Assembly (NCBI RefSeq): GCF_024170465.1 | Contig: NZ_JALJYF010000002.1 | Location: forward strand, 1,054,001 to 1,118,000 | Length of the DNA: 64,000 bases | Source of the DNA: Natronospira proteinivora | GTDB lineage: Bacteria; Pseudomonadota; Gammaproteobacteria; Natronospirales; Natronospiraceae | Direction of reading: 5' to 3' | Shown: piece by piece, positions 41,689 to 51,884 of the stretch | Layout: each line of letters opens with the position of its first letter | Numbering within the stretch: the stretch's first letter is position 1 | Made by a program: the position numbers and the translations under genes | The notes under the pieces: model-generated | Seen by the model: only the letters and a program-made list of their open reading frames with translations | Told to the model about the DNA's origin: nothing | Database searches by the model: none

Positions 41689-43530
41689 CTAGTAGCCGGA
41701 ACGGAATTTGAATGCCAGGGTTTGTTGGGCCGATTTGATGATCCGGAAAGCCGCCTTGAGTTGTCGGCGCTCCAGGGTGTTGAGACGGGCGGGTACCAGG
41801 GTGTTGGGCTCGCCAGGCACGGTCTTTTCATCGATCTGTGCCTGCAAACGCAGGTTGATCAGCAGATGCCAGGCCTCGCGAAGATCCTGGGCATCACTTC
41901 GGTTGATTTCCCCTTGCTCGCCCAGGGTGTCCAGTCTCAGAGGTGTTCGTGGTTCTGTAAGACCGGCCTGTAGGCTGTGGATGCGGACAATGTCATTCAG
42001 CACGGCGATGCCATTGCGTTTGATATCAATGCCGTGCAATCCCTGATGACTGCGAGTCCGCAGGCGGTCAAACAATCCCAGGGGAATGGGCAGTTCGCCG
42101 ATGCGCTGAGCCATATGTGCCAGGAAAATCTGGTTGCGACCCAGACGGGCGACCGCTTCCCGGTGCTCCTGATAAATCATCTTTTCACCAGCGATCATCC
42201 GGCTATCAAAGAAGATCATGCTCTGCATGACCCCCTTTGGGGTTGGCTCATTGGTCCAGCTACGGAAGCGGGCAGTCCACTCCGACAGGCCAAGACGCCA
42301 TTCCGGATTGCGTGCCATCACCTCGCCTGGACAGAGCCGGATACCGCATTCCGCCAGCCCGGAACAGACTGTATCGGCCAGTCCGGCAAACCAGGGTGCT
42401 GCGTCGTCCGGCGCACCATCCGCGATGATCAGACCGTTATCCTGATCGGAATGCAGGTTCTGATCTTCCCGGGCCTGGGAGCCAAAGGCGACCCAGGCAT
42501 AATCCGCCGGCGCAGGGCCGGCCTTGTCGATCCACAGCTCAATCAGGCGACGGGTCATGGTGTCCGTGAGCGAAGCCAGTAACTGGCTGGTCTTGTCGGC
42601 ATCCTCCGTGCGCCGGGCAAAGTTGCGGACATGCGCCGGAATATCTCCGGCCTCATGAACCAGGCTGGCTCGATCCGCGGCCTTGTGCAGCCGATTGATC
42701 AATAACACCGGCTCACTTTGCTGCTGACGCATCAGGTCGCTGCTGGTTACCAGCCCGACAAGTCGGCCCTGCTCATCCAGCACCGGCAGATGGTGGATGT
42801 TGTCCCGGCTCATCAGATTGAGTGCATCAAAGACCGATTGGCGGTGGCCGATGGTGCTTGGGTCCCGGCTCATGACGGTATGGATGGGCTGTGATGGTGA
42901 CAGGCCTGTTGCCACCACACGGTTACGCAGATCACGGTCGGTGAGGATGCCTTCCAGCCGCTCATCATCCAGTACCGGCAGACTGGAAACACCGGCAGAC
43001 GCCATACGTTCAGCCGCCGTACGGATGCTTTCTTCGCCATGGGCGGAGATGGGAGGGCGAGCCAGAATGTCCTTGATCGCTCGTTCCGCCCAGTCCGTCT
43101 GCTGGTTTGAGTAGCGTCCGAGCCGGATCAGTCCACCCTGCTCCTTGTCCCGAAAATAGGACGCGAAATCGGGATGAGACTGGACTAGGCGTTGAAAGTG
43201 ATCAGCGGACAAGCGGTAGACAATGCCATCCTGGATCACAGAAACCCGGGGTCCACCCTCAAACTCAGGCTCCAGGCAGTCGTCACCAAAAAGATCCCCG
43301 CCTTCCAGACGTTCAATGGCTTCTCCCCGGTGATCCAGGCGGTCCAGGGTGGCTGAGCGCACCAGATAGAGGGCAGCCGGTTTCTGCCGAATCAAGGCGT
43401 CCCGGTTGTCCTCACAGATATATAGACTCTCCAGGTGAGGAATCACCCCTTCCCGGACTGCCTCGGGTAGCCCGTCAAAGGGGTGAAGCTCGGCCAGAAA
43501 GGCCCTCAGGTCCTTGAGGTCTGCGCTCAT
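41689..43530 (-). CDS. DUF294 nucleotidyltransferase-like protein with cNMP and CBS domains
   Basis: A 613-aa regulatory protein. Residues about 10-130 form a cyclic-nucleotide-binding-like domain (YLVRSATLDRLDHRGEAIERLEGGDLFG). Two CBS repeats cover about 155-275 (PISAHGEESIRTAAERM and DNIHHLPVLDEQGRLVGLV). A DUF294 nucleotidyltransferase domain follows, with the catalytic-type signature FGSQAREDQNLHSDQDNGL near residue 348, then a C-terminal helical domain. The GlnD-like motif suggests nucleotide transfer to a protein, but no substrate is known. It lies 27 bases downstream of the symporter gene and heads the exonuclease gene. Confidence 0.9.
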   Translation of the reverse strand: MSADLKDLRAFLAELHPFDGLPEAVREGVIPHLESLYICEDNRDALIRQKPAALYLVRSATLDRLDHRGEAIERLEGGDLFGDDCLEPEFEGGPRVSVIQDGIVYRLSADHFQRLVQSHPDFASYFRDKEQGGLIRLGRYSNQQTDWAERAIKDILARPPISAHGEESIRTAAERMASAGVSSLPVLDDERLEGILTDRDLRNRVVATGLSPSQPIHTVMSRDPSTIGHRQSVFDALNLMSRDNIHHLPVLDEQGRLVGLVTSSDLMRQQQSEPVLLINRLHKAADRASLVHEAGDIPAHVRNFARRTEDADKTSQLLASLTDTMTRRLIELWIDKAGPAPADYAWVAFGSQAREDQNLHSDQDNGLIIADGAPDDAAPWFAGLADTVCSGLAECGIRLCPGEVMARNPEWRLGLSEWTARFRSWTNEPTPKGVMQSMIFFDSRMIAGEKMIYQEHREAVARLGRNQIFLAHMAQRIGELPIPLGLFDRLRTRSHQGLHGIDIKRNGIAVLNDIVRIHSLQAGLTEPRTPLRLDTLGEQGEINRSDAQDLREAWHLLINLRLQAQIDEKTVPGEPNTLVPARLNTLERRQLKAAFRIIKSAQQTLAFKFRSGY

Positions 43531-43557
43531 CGTCTATACCTCTCCAGCAATTGATCA

Positions 43558-45264
43558 TCATTCATGGGTCGCCGCACCCGCACCCTGGGGAAAGCGAATG
43601 GACTCCACCATGGCCTGAATATCTTCTGGCGCGTCCTTGGTAAAACGAAGCACCGTGAGAGCGACGGCAAAGTTGATCATCATCCCAACGCTCCCGATAC
43701 CTTCAGGAGAAATACCAAACAGCCAATTCTCTTCGCTACTGGCAGCCGGATTGATGAACTTGAAGTAGATGATGTAGCTCAGGGTGAAGACAATGCCGGC
43801 CAGCATGCCGGCTACTGCCCCGTGACTGTTCATGCGCTTGTAGAAAATTCCCATGATGATGGCGGGGAAGAAGCTCGCTGCCGCCAGCCCGAAGGCAAAT
43901 GCCACCACTTCAGCCACAAAACCCGGTGGATTGATACCAAAATAGCCGGCTATCGCCACCGCAACCCCCGCTGCCAGCCGGGCGAACAAGAGCTCGCGGC
44001 GGTCGCTGATATTGGGCATCAAGTTGCGCTTGAGCAGGTCATGGGAGACGGCAGAGGAGATCACCAGCAACAGGCCTGCCGAGGTGGACAGGGCCGCAGC
44101 CACGCCCCCGGCCGCCAGCAAGGCCACCACCCAGGCCGGCAGGCTGGCCATTTCGGGACTGGCAAGCACCACGATGTCTCGGTCAATGTCCATCTCATTG
44201 CGTTCATCGTTGGAGAAGAACATACGGCCATCGCCATCCTTGTCATTCCACTCCACCAGGCCAGTGGACTCCCAGCTCTCATACCATTGCGGGGCCTCTT
44301 CAGCAGCCACACCCTCCATCTCGGGGCCATTGATGGTGTCGAAGATATTCACCTTGGCAAAGGCAGCAATGGCCGGTGCCGTGGTATAGACAATGGCAAT
44401 GAAAAGCAGAGCCCAGCCAGCGGACCGTCGAGCATCCCGCACCTTTGGGACCGTGAAAAAGCGAATAATCACATGGGGCAGGCCGGCCGTACCGACCATC
44501 AATGCCAGGGTAATGGCCATGATATCCAGATTATTCCGGATGCCCTCGGTGTACTTGTGAAAGCCAAGCTCCGTAGTGAGTCCATCCAGGCGGTCCAGCA
44601 AAAACTGTCCCGAACCGTCCGCCATGGTGGCGCCAAAGCCAAGCTGTGGGAGGAAATGGCCGGTCATCTGGATGGAAACAAAGACGGCCGGTACAGTATA
44701 GGCGAACACCAGGACACAGTATTGAGCAACCTGGGTGTAGGTAATGCCCTTCATGCCCCCCAGCAGGGTGTAGAAAAAGACCATGGCCATGCCGATGATT
44801 ACGCCCAGGGTGATGTCCACCTCCAGGAACCGGCTGAACACCACACCTACCCCCCGCATCTGTCCGGCGATGTAGACAAAGGACACAATGATGGCGCAGA
44901 AAACAGCGACCGTGCGGGCGGTCTGGGAGTAGTAACGGTCACCAATGAAGTCCGGAACCGTGAATTTCCCGAATTTGCGCAAATACGGCGCCAGGCACAA
45001 AGCCAGCAGTACGAAGCCACCGGTCCAGCCCATCAGATAGACAGACCCATCGTAGCCCATGAAGGCGATAATGCCGGCCATGGAAATGAAGGAGGCCGCC
45101 GACATCCAATCGGCTGCCGTGGCCATGCCGTTGGCCACCGGGTGCACGCCACCCCCGGCCACATAGAAATCATTGGTGGAACCGGCCCGAGACCAGATGG
45201 CGATTCCGATATAAAGGGCAAAAGTGGCGCCGACGATAATGAAAGTGAGTGTTTGAATATCCAT
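43558..45264 (-). CDS. actP: Sodium:acetate symporter family protein (SSS), large subunit
   Basis: A 568-aa solute:sodium symporter with 13 or so helices. FYVAGGGVHPVANGMATAADWMSAASFISMAGIIAFMGYDG (residues about 32-72) is the family entry region that includes sodium-site residues, and KVRDARRSAGWALLFIAI with FFPAIIMGIFYKRMNSHGAVAG further supports it. The large periplasmic insert (about 320-365, KDGDGRMFFSNDERNEMDID) and the adjacent DUF4212 gene place it in the two-component VC_2705-type branch rather than classical ActP of E. coli. Acetate or another short acid is the likely substrate given crbS, crbR and acs next door. Gap to DUF4212: three bases. Confidence 0.9.
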   Translation of the reverse strand: MDIQTLTFIIVGATFALYIGIAIWSRAGSTNDFYVAGGGVHPVANGMATAADWMSAASFISMAGIIAFMGYDGSVYLMGWTGGFVLLALCLAPYLRKFGKFTVPDFIGDRYYSQTARTVAVFCAIIVSFVYIAGQMRGVGVVFSRFLEVDITLGVIIGMAMVFFYTLLGGMKGITYTQVAQYCVLVFAYTVPAVFVSIQMTGHFLPQLGFGATMADGSGQFLLDRLDGLTTELGFHKYTEGIRNNLDIMAITLALMVGTAGLPHVIIRFFTVPKVRDARRSAGWALLFIAIVYTTAPAIAAFAKVNIFDTINGPEMEGVAAEEAPQWYESWESTGLVEWNDKDGDGRMFFSNDERNEMDIDRDIVVLASPEMASLPAWVVALLAAGGVAAALSTSAGLLLVISSAVSHDLLKRNLMPNISDRRELLFARLAAGVAVAIAGYFGINPPGFVAEVVAFAFGLAAASFFPAIIMGIFYKRMNSHGAVAGMLAGIVFTLSYIIYFKFINPAASSEENWLFGISPEGIGSVGMMINFAVALTVLRFTKDAPEDIQAMVESIRFPQGAGAATHE

Positions 45265-45267
45265 GAA

Positions 45268-45534
45268 TTACTCCTCGTCCACGCCGTATTTTTTATCCAG
45301 GCGATTCATTCGCCAGGTGTAAATGAAGATCAAGCAGATAAAGGTATAGATGGAGCCCTGTTGGGCGAACCAGAAGCCCAATTTGAAACCAAAGAACTGG
45401 ATCTGATTGAGAAAGTCGGCGAAGACAATGCCGGCTCCATAGGAAACCGCAGCCCAGACTGTCAGTAGGGTCAGCATCAGACGAAGGTTTTCCTTCCAGT
45501 ACGCCTGTGCATGTTTTTCCGATTCGAATGCCAT
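45268..45534 (-). CDS. DUF4212 symporter small subunit
   Basis: An 88-aa membrane protein with two helices, LMLTLLTVWAAVSYGAGIVF and GFWFAQQGSIYTFICLIFIYTW, framed by YWKENLRL and a final MNRLDKKYGVDEE. This is the DUF4212 pattern, the small partner of the neighbouring SSS protein. It starts the operon DUF4212-actP-DUF294-exonuclease, all within short gaps. GGGAGTGA precedes the ATG. Its promoter region holds two copies of the GACC-GGTC motif. Confidence 0.93.
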   Translation of the reverse strand: MAFESEKHAQAYWKENLRLMLTLLTVWAAVSYGAGIVFADFLNQIQFFGFKLGFWFAQQGSIYTFICLIFIYTWRMNRLDKKYGVDEE

Positions 45535-45614
45535 CAGTCACTCCCGTGGATGGATAAATCCGGCACAAATGTGGAATATGGATTCAAACTAGCGTCTGAA
45601 AGCGGATCCAGGTA

Positions 45615-45627
45615 TACGACCTTGGTC
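45615..45627. promoter_or_regulatory. Candidate CrbR operator 1
   Basis: TACGACCTTGGTC, continuing as GCA, contains the exact dyad CGACC-TT-GGTCG. It is 81 bases upstream of the DUF4212 start codon. Placed near -47 of a possible start at about 45574 (weak -10 TAGTTT on the minus strand, 45586-45581), it would suit activation of the symporter operon. The same motif recurs at 45669 and 51914. Confidence 0.55.
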
Positions 45628-45668
45628 GCAGCAGCCTTAACCAGCCGGCACACCCGGGTTTTTCTGGT

Positions 45669-45681
45669 TACGACTTTGGTC
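45669..45681. promoter_or_regulatory. Candidate CrbR operator 2
   Basis: TACGACTTTGGTC, continuing TAAG, matches operator 1 at 12 of 13 positions. It ends 66 bases before the crbS ATG. An extended -10 element, TGC-TAGAGT (45705-45713), puts the start at about 45720 and the motif centre near -44, the usual place for an activator touching the -35 region. Confidence 0.55.
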
Positions 45682-45746
45682 TAAGTCTTGCCTGTAGAAG
45701 GGTGTGCTAGAGTCAGGCGCATCGCCCGGTGCCGACTGGAGAGTCC

Positions 45747-48700
45747 ATGACGCTGCTGCTCATCATGGCCGCTTTGGCCTATATTGCCTTGCTATTCCTG
45801 GTGGCCGCCTGGGGTGAGCGCTCAGGCTCTCTCGGCCAGCATTTAAGTCGTGGCCCCTGGGTTTATGGCCTGGCGATTGCGATCTATTGCACGTCCTGGA
45901 CCTACTATGGCGCCGTGGAGAATGCCTCTCAGCAAGGCTGGGCCTTTCTGCCGATCCTGCTCGGTCCCATGCTGCTTTTTCTCCTGGGTCTACCCCTGTT
46001 GCAGAAACTGGTGTCGGTAAGCCGTCGCCAGAATGTCAACTCCATTGCCGATTTCATTGCTTCCCGCTACGGCAAGCGCCACAGCCTGGCCCTGGTGGTC
46101 ACCTTGATTGCCGCCGCTGCAATCATTCCCTATGTGGCCTTGCAGCTTAAAGCCCTGGCCATCAGTTTCACGGCGGCAACCGGCGAACCGATTCTGGGTA
46201 CGGAGGAATCACGATTTGAGCTGGTGGTGGCGCTGCTCATGGCGGCCTTTGCCATCTTCTTTGGTACCCGGCGAGTGGATGTGACCCAGCATCGTGGCGG
46301 CATGATGCTGGCCATTGCCTTTGAGTCCACACTCAAGCTCACGGCCCTGCTGCTGGCGGCCGCTTTCGCTTTTTGGCTGTTCATGGACGCCGGACGGGGC
46401 TCCGATTCCGGGCCCGTGGTGGACGCGGCAATATGGTCACCGGCCCAGAGCCTGGGCTGGCCTTTCCTGGCTCAGATGTTCATGGCCGCTGGTGCCATTA
46501 TCTGTCTGCCACGCCAGTTCCATGTGATGGTGGTGGACAATGTGGACAGTCGACATCTTGTCACCGCCCGCTGGCTTTTTCCCCTATACCTGGCCTTGAC
46601 CGCGCTGGCCATCGCCGTCCTGGGTCTGCTTGGGCCCGCCCTGCTGCCCGATGCCCGTGACATGACTACCGTTGCCCTTCAGCTGCCCCTTGAGCAGGGG
46701 CAGACCTGGTTGATGTTGCTGGTGTATCTGGGGGGCATCTCTGCTGCCACGGCCATGGTCATTGTGGCCACCATTACCTTGTCCACCATGATCAGCAATG
46801 ATGTGATCATGCCCATGCTGCTCAAGCGTGGCAGTCGCCGCATGCCCAGAGCGCATCGTTTCTATCAGCGTCTGTTGTTGATTCGCCGCCTGGCCATTGT
46901 GGGCATCTTGCTTCTGGCTTGGCTTTGCTACCACCTCTGGGCTGCCCAGATGGATTTGGTCAGCATCGGTCTGTTGGCCTTTTCCCTGGTCTTGCTCCTG
47001 TTTCCGGCGGTCATTGGTGGCATCTATTGGCAGCGGGGCCATGCCCATGGTGTCTATGCCGGGCTGGCGGTTGGGGTTCTGGTCTGGGTTCTTGCCGTGG
47101 CATGGCCCCTGGTTCAGGGCAGCAATGATCCCACCGAGGTGATTACCGCAGGCACCATGCTCAGCATCCTGCTCAATGGCGTGGCTTACGTCCTGGTTTC
47201 TCGACGTCGTGTCCCTTCATTGACGGATCGGGTTCAGGCGACGGCCTTTGTCCAGGCCCATGATCTGACGGAGAAGGATCCTGCCATTGACGGTCGTGGT
47301 TTGCGAAATGAGGACCTTCAACTGCTCCTGATTACCTTCCTTGGTGGCGAGCGAGCCGATGAGCTACTGCAAATGCATGAGCGCAGCCATGGCCGTCGCT
47401 TGCGGCCCGGGGAGCAGGCCAGTACCGCCTTTGTGGATTTTGTGGAGCGGGCCATTGCCGGGGTACTTGGCGCTGCCACCGCCCGCTCTCTGATCCGGGC
47501 GGCCCTGACCGATGAAAACCTCAAGCTGGAACAGGTGGTCAGCTTTTTTGATGACACAACCCAGGCACTGCAGAACCAGCAGTCGATTCTCTTCAATTCC
47601 CTGGAAAACCTTCAGCATGGCATCAGCGTGGTGGATGCCGAGCTGCGGTTGGTGGCATGGAACAAGGCCTATCTGGATCTCTTTGATTATCCACCGGACC
47701 TGGTCCAGCCCGGACGCCATATTTCAGAGCTGATCCGCTTTAATGCCGAAAGGGGAGAGTGCGGTCCCGGTGATCTGGACGAACTGGTGAATCGCCGGCT
47801 TCAGCATATGCAGGACGGCTCGCCCCATCGCTTCATCCGGCGTCGTTCGGATGGACGGGTCATTGAAATGGTCGGCAATCCACTGCCCAATGGCGGCTTT
47901 GTGACCAGCTTCTCCGATGTCACCGAACATATTGAAACCCAACAGGCCCTGGAAGAGGCCAATATTGATCTCAAGGCGCGTATTGATACCCGCAGTGAGC
48001 AGGTTCGTGATATCAACCGTGAGCTCACCGAGGAGATTGAGCGTCGTCGGGAGACGGAGCAGGCACTACAACAGGCCAAGGCCGAGGCGGAAGAAGCCAA
48101 TGCCTCGAAAACCCGCTTTTTGGCACTGGCCAGCCACGACATTCTCCAACCCCTGAATGCCGCCAAGCTGTATCTCTCGGCGGTGGATCAGTCCGGCATG
48201 TCAGAAGATAATCATCGCTTGCTGTCTCGCCTGGACACCGCGCTGGGCTCAACCGAGGATTTGCTCTCCACGCTATTGGCTATTGCCAAGATGGAGCAGG
48301 GCGCCATGCGTCCGAATTTTCGCCATGTGCGTTTACCTTCGGTGCTTGAGCCCCTGATCCAGGAATACGGCGCAATGGCAGAGAATAAGGGATTGATACT
48401 TCGCACCCGGCTCAAGGATTGCGTGGTACATACCGATCCCCTGTATCTGCGCCGGATTGTTCAGAATTTTCTTTCCAATGCGGTGAAATATACCCAGACA
48501 GGGGGCGTGTTGCTGGGCGTTCGTCAGCGGGGTGAGACGATTCGCGTGTCCGTATGGGATACCGGGCCGGGTATTGCCCAGGCCCAGCACCAGCGGGTTT
48601 TCGACGCCTTTATTCGGCTGAATGAGGATGGGGAGAGTGGAGTGGGTCTGGGTCTCAGTGTGGCCCAGCGTATGGGTGAGCAGCTGGACTCCGGGATTTA

Positions 48701-49196
48701 CCTTCGTTCCCGGCAGGGCCGGGGTAGCCAATTTGCCGTGGACCTGCCACAGGGGGATGAAACGCAGGTCAGCCGGAGCCATCGTCTGGCTGATGTGGAT
48801 CAGCCTGGACCCTCATTGACGGTGCTGTGCGTAGATGACGACGGGGAAAACCTCACTGCCTTGCAGGCACTGCTGGAACGCTGGGGCTGCAAGGTGGAGT
48901 GTTTTCTGACTGCCAAGGAAGCATTGGCCCATGCCGAGACCCAGACCGAGCCCCATCAAGTTCCGGACTTGCTGCTGCTGGATTATCAGCTGGGGGCAGG
49001 GATGAATGGTCTGGCCCTGGCTGAGGCTCTGCGCTCTGTCTGGGGGCCGGTGCCGGTGGCAATCGTGACCGCCATGCGGGATGCGGATCTCAAACAGCGG
49101 TGCCAGAAGACCGGGGCCCAGTTGCTGGCCAAGCCGGTCAAACCGGCCCGGCTAAGGGCTTTGATCAATTATGCGGGAAGCAAGCGAGTCCGTTGA
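45747..49196 (+). CDS. crbS: CrbS-type hybrid sensor histidine kinase with SSS transporter domain
   Basis: An 1149-aa membrane sensor. About residues 1-480 form a 13-helix solute:sodium symporter-like domain (WTYYGAVENASQQGWAFLPI, VSRRQNVNSIADFIASRYG). A helical STAC-like linker and a PAS domain follow (SLENLQHGISVVDAELRLVAWNKAYLDLFDYP, near 620-650). The kinase core has His797 in LALASHDILQPLNAAKLYL and ATP-binding motifs VQNFLSNAVKYTQTGG and GVGLGLSVAQRMG. A C-terminal receiver carries Asp1079 in LLLLDYQLGAGMNG. CrbS/R controls acs and acetate use in Vibrio and Pseudomonas. The ATG at 45747 follows GGAGAG; a GTG at 45729 is possible. It converges with crbR. Confidence 0.92.
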   Translation: MTLLLIMAALAYIALLFLVAAWGERSGSLGQHLSRGPWVYGLAIAIYCTSWTYYGAVENASQQGWAFLPILLGPMLLFLLGLPLLQKLVSVSRRQNVNSIADFIASRYGKRHSLALVVTLIAAAAIIPYVALQLKALAISFTAATGEPILGTEESRFELVVALLMAAFAIFFGTRRVDVTQHRGGMMLAIAFESTLKLTALLLAAAFAFWLFMDAGRGSDSGPVVDAAIWSPAQSLGWPFLAQMFMAAGAIICLPRQFHVMVVDNVDSRHLVTARWLFPLYLALTALAIAVLGLLGPALLPDARDMTTVALQLPLEQGQTWLMLLVYLGGISAATAMVIVATITLSTMISNDVIMPMLLKRGSRRMPRAHRFYQRLLLIRRLAIVGILLLAWLCYHLWAAQMDLVSIGLLAFSLVLLLFPAVIGGIYWQRGHAHGVYAGLAVGVLVWVLAVAWPLVQGSNDPTEVITAGTMLSILLNGVAYVLVSRRRVPSLTDRVQATAFVQAHDLTEKDPAIDGRGLRNEDLQLLLITFLGGERADELLQMHERSHGRRLRPGEQASTAFVDFVERAIAGVLGAATARSLIRAALTDENLKLEQVVSFFDDTTQALQNQQSILFNSLENLQHGISVVDAELRLVAWNKAYLDLFDYPPDLVQPGRHISELIRFNAERGECGPGDLDELVNRRLQHMQDGSPHRFIRRRSDGRVIEMVGNPLPNGGFVTSFSDVTEHIETQQALEEANIDLKARIDTRSEQVRDINRELTEEIERRRETEQALQQAKAEAEEANASKTRFLALASHDILQPLNAAKLYLSAVDQSGMSEDNHRLLSRLDTALGSTEDLLSTLLAIAKMEQGAMRPNFRHVRLPSVLEPLIQEYGAMAENKGLILRTRLKDCVVHTDPLYLRRIVQNFLSNAVKYTQTGGVLLGVRQRGETIRVSVWDTGPGIAQAQHQRVFDAFIRLNEDGESGVGLGLSVAQRMGEQLDSGIYLRSRQGRGSQFAVDLPQGDETQVSRSHRLADVDQPGPSLTVLCVDDDGENLTALQALLERWGCKVECFLTAKEALAHAETQTEPHQVPDLLLLDYQLGAGMNGLALAEALRSVWGPVPVAIVTAMRDADLKQRCQKTGAQLLAKPVKPARLRALINYAGSKRVR

Positions 49197-49202
49197 CGGC
49201 GT

Positions 49203-49853
49203 CTATAGTGAGTCATCCGTGCGTAGCTGGAGTTTCTCGGCCAGCAGCACGGCCTGGGTCCGGTTGTTGATACCCAGCTTTCGAAAGATCGCCGTTATAT
49301 GGGCTTTGACGGTGGCTTCGGTAATGTCCAGTTGATAGGCAATCTGCTTGTTGAGCAAGCCTTCATGCATAAGGAGCATGACCCGGTGCTGCTGAGGCGT
49401 GAGTTCCGCCACTCGGCGTGCCAGGTCATGGTCTTCCTCGGAGAGCCCCTGAAGCTGACCACGAACGGATTCCGGTACCCAGCTGTCACCCGACAGGGCA
49501 TGCTCCACAGCCTGGGCGATGTCGGCTGAAGACAGGGATTTTGGGATGAAACCAAGGGCCCCGAAACCCATGCAGCGGGCAATGATGGCCGGTTCCTCGC
49601 TACCGGAAATGATCACCACGGGCAGCAGGGGGAAATCTTCCCGGATCCGGATCAGCCCATACAAATCCCCACTGCCCGGCATGCGAAGATCCAGCAACAG
49701 CAGGTCAATCTCGTCATCGCTATTCAGTACCTGCAGGGTGCTTTCCAGGCTGTCGGATTCCAGCAGACTCACGGAATCCAGACGACCTGAAAGCGCACCT
49801 TGCAAGGCTTCCCGGAATAGTGGGTGATCGTCGGCGATCAGGATTTTGCTCAT
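49203..49853 (-). CDS. crbR: CrbR-type LuxR-family response regulator
   Basis: A 216-aa two-domain regulator. The receiver has ILIADDHPLFREALQGAL at the start and Asp55 in LLLLDLRMPGSGDL. The C-terminal LuxR helix-turn-helix is LTPQQHRVMLLMHEGLLNKQIAYQLDITEATVKAHITAIFRKLGI in sequence, at about residues 148-192. It is the cognate partner of CrbS, whose gene ends seven bases away on the other strand, and it lies 16 bases downstream of acs, so the two are probably cotranscribed. It should activate acs; the GACC-NN-GGTC dyads are its proposed sites. Confidence 0.9.
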   Translation of the reverse strand: MSKILIADDHPLFREALQGALSGRLDSVSLLESDSLESTLQVLNSDDEIDLLLLDLRMPGSGDLYGLIRIREDFPLLPVVIISGSEEPAIIARCMGFGALGFIPKSLSSADIAQAVEHALSGDSWVPESVRGQLQGLSEEDHDLARRVAELTPQQHRVMLLMHEGLLNKQIAYQLDITEATVKAHITAIFRKLGINNRTQAVLLAEKLQLRTDDSL

Positions 49854-49869
49854 CGGCTACCCGTTGACA

Positions 49870-51849
49870 TCAACTCATCAGATGCTTGTGCTCCTGGATG
49901 AGTGACTCTACCACGGCCGGGTCAGCCAGGGTGGAGGTGTCCCCGAGCTGATCATACTCGGCGGCGGCAATCTTTCTGAGAATCCGGCGCATGATCTTCC
50001 CGGAGCGGGTCTTGGGCAGGCCATCGGCCCACTGGATCACATCCGGTGTCGCAATGGGGCTCAACTCCTTTCGCACCTGATCCTTGAGTACCCGACGGAG
50101 TTGATCCGAACCTTGGCCGGCATCCTCACTCAGGGTGACATAGACATAGATGCCCTGGCCCTTGATGTCATGGGGATACCCCACAACCGCCGCTTCAGCC
50201 ACCGCCGCATGAGCCACCAGGGCGGATTCGATTTCCGCCGTGCCCAAGCGGTGGCCTGATACATTAAGCACATCATCCACCCGTCCGGTGATCCACCAGT
50301 GACCGTCTTCGTCACGCCGTGCGCCATCGCCCGGGAAATAGCAGCCTGGATAGGCACTAAAATAGGTTTCGGCAAAGCGCTGATGATTGCCCCACAGGGT
50401 GCGCGCCTGCCCTGGCCAGCTGCGCTTGATGACCAGATTGCCTTCCAGCGCTTGTCCGCTGGGGGCTTCGGCCGTCAGTTCCCGTCCGGACTGATCCATC
50501 AGGGCAGGTTCCACACCGAAGAATGGCAGCATGGCCGAGCCAGGTTTGAGATCCGGGGTGGAAGGCAAGGGGCTGATCAACACCCCTCCCGTTTCGGTCT
50601 GCCACCAGGTATCTACGATAGGACAGTCTCCACAACCAATTTCATCGTGATACCACTGCCAGGCTTCCGGGTTGATGGGCTCACCCACGCTGCCCAGCAA
50701 CCGTAGGGATTTTCGCTCACTGGCTTCAGTCGCCTGACTTCCCTTGGCCATGAGGGCGCGAACCAGAGTCGGGGCGGTATAGAGGATGGAAACCTGGTGT
50801 TTGTCGATGATCTCGCCAATACGTCCGGCATCCGGCCAGGTCGGTACGCCCTCGAACATGACCGTCGTGGCGCCATTGGCCAAGGGACCATAGACGATGT
50901 AACTGTGGCCGGTGATCCAGCCCACATCGGCCGCGCACCAGTAAACATCATCCTCTTGCAGGTCGAAGATCACTTCATGGCTCAGCGATGCATGAACCAG
51001 GTAGCCACCAGTGGTGTGCAACACCCCTTTCGGTTTACCCGTTGAACCGGAGGTGTAGAGGATGAAAAGTGGATCCTCAGCGCTCATTTCCTCGGCCGGA
51101 CAGTCATCGCTCACATCCCGCGTCAGATTGGACCAGGAAACATCTCGGGCACCGTGCCAGTCCAGCGTCCGATCTCCCGTCTCAAGTACAACGACTGTCT
51201 CCAGTGAGCTGCAGTCATTATCAGCCAGGGCCTTGTCCACATTACCTTTGAGTGCCACGCCCTGACCACCACGTCGACTCTCATCCGCGGTAATGATGGC
51301 CTTGGCCTGGCAGTCCTGAATCCGGTCGGCGATGGCCTGCGGTGAGAACCCGCCGAAAATCACGGTATGGATGGCCCCGATGCGAGCGCAGGCCAGCATG
51401 GCCACCGCCGCTTCCGGCACCATGGGCATGTAAATGGCCACTCGATCACCCTTGCCAATGCCCCGTTGCTTCAAGCCATTGGCAAAGCGACAAACCGCCG
51501 TATGCAGGTCCCGATAACTGAGTCTGCGGGTGGGCAGGCTTGGGTCATCCGGTTCCCAAAGGATGGCGGTCTTGTCAGCTCGTTGCTTGAGGTGTCTATC
51601 CAGGCAGTTATAGGCGGCATTCAGGCTGCCATCTTCATACCAGGCAATCCTGGGGTTCTCCGCATTGAAATCACATTGTTCAATACGGGTATAGGGCTGA
51701 AACCAGTGCAGCCGCCGACCCTGTTCCCGCCAGAATCCTTCCGGATCCTCCATGGACCAGCGATACAGTGATTGATAGGCCTCGAAACTGAGGCCCGCTT
51801 GGGCAGGTTCCGCCAACCGGGTGGCGGCCTGGGTGCTCACGGTCGACAT
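49870..51849 (-). CDS. acs: Acetyl-CoA synthetase
   Basis: A 659-aa AMP-forming enzyme making acetyl-CoA from acetate, ATP and CoA. The ATP loop [20 protein letters not shown] is near residue 270, [18 protein letters not shown] near 415, and the hinge and phosphate region [29 protein letters not shown] (in two parts, about 510-540). The C-terminal [14 protein letters not shown] contains Lys618, the residue that Pat-type acetylases modify to switch Acs off. It begins the acs-crbR unit. A GACCATGGTC dyad lies 65 bases before the ATG. Confidence 0.96.
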   Translation of the reverse strand: MSTVSTQAATRLAEPAQAGLSFEAYQSLYRWSMEDPEGFWREQGRRLHWFQPYTRIEQCDFNAENPRIAWYEDGSLNAAYNCLDRHLKQRADKTAILWEPDDPSLPTRRLSYRDLHTAVCRFANGLKQRGIGKGDRVAIYMPMVPEAAVAMLACARIGAIHTVIFGGFSPQAIADRIQDCQAKAIITADESRRGGQGVALKGNVDKALADNDCSSLETVVVLETGDRTLDWHGARDVSWSNLTRDVSDDCPAEEMSAEDPLFILYTSGSTGKPKGVLHTTGGYLVHASLSHEVIFDLQEDDVYWCAADVGWITGHSYIVYGPLANGATTVMFEGVPTWPDAGRIGEIIDKHQVSILYTAPTLVRALMAKGSQATEASERKSLRLLGSVGEPINPEAWQWYHDEIGCGDCPIVDTWWQTETGGVLISPLPSTPDLKPGSAMLPFFGVEPALMDQSGRELTAEAPSGQALEGNLVIKRSWPGQARTLWGNHQRFAETYFSAYPGCYFPGDGARRDEDGHWWITGRVDDVLNVSGHRLGTAEIESALVAHAAVAEAAVVGYPHDIKGQGIYVYVTLSEDAGQGSDQLRRVLKDQVRKELSPIATPDVIQWADGLPKTRSGKIMRRILRKIAAAEYDQLGDTSTLADPAVVESLIQEHKHLMS

Positions 51850-51884
51850 GATCAGGCTCCATTGAGTCGAATGGTTTGCCTACC

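Noticed and set aside
43564-45468. A 634-codon open frame on the plus strand, antisense to the symporter genes
   Set aside because: It is the mirror of actP and DUF4212, both clearly real by motif; its product is low-complexity, rich in His, Gly and Gln, with no family marks.
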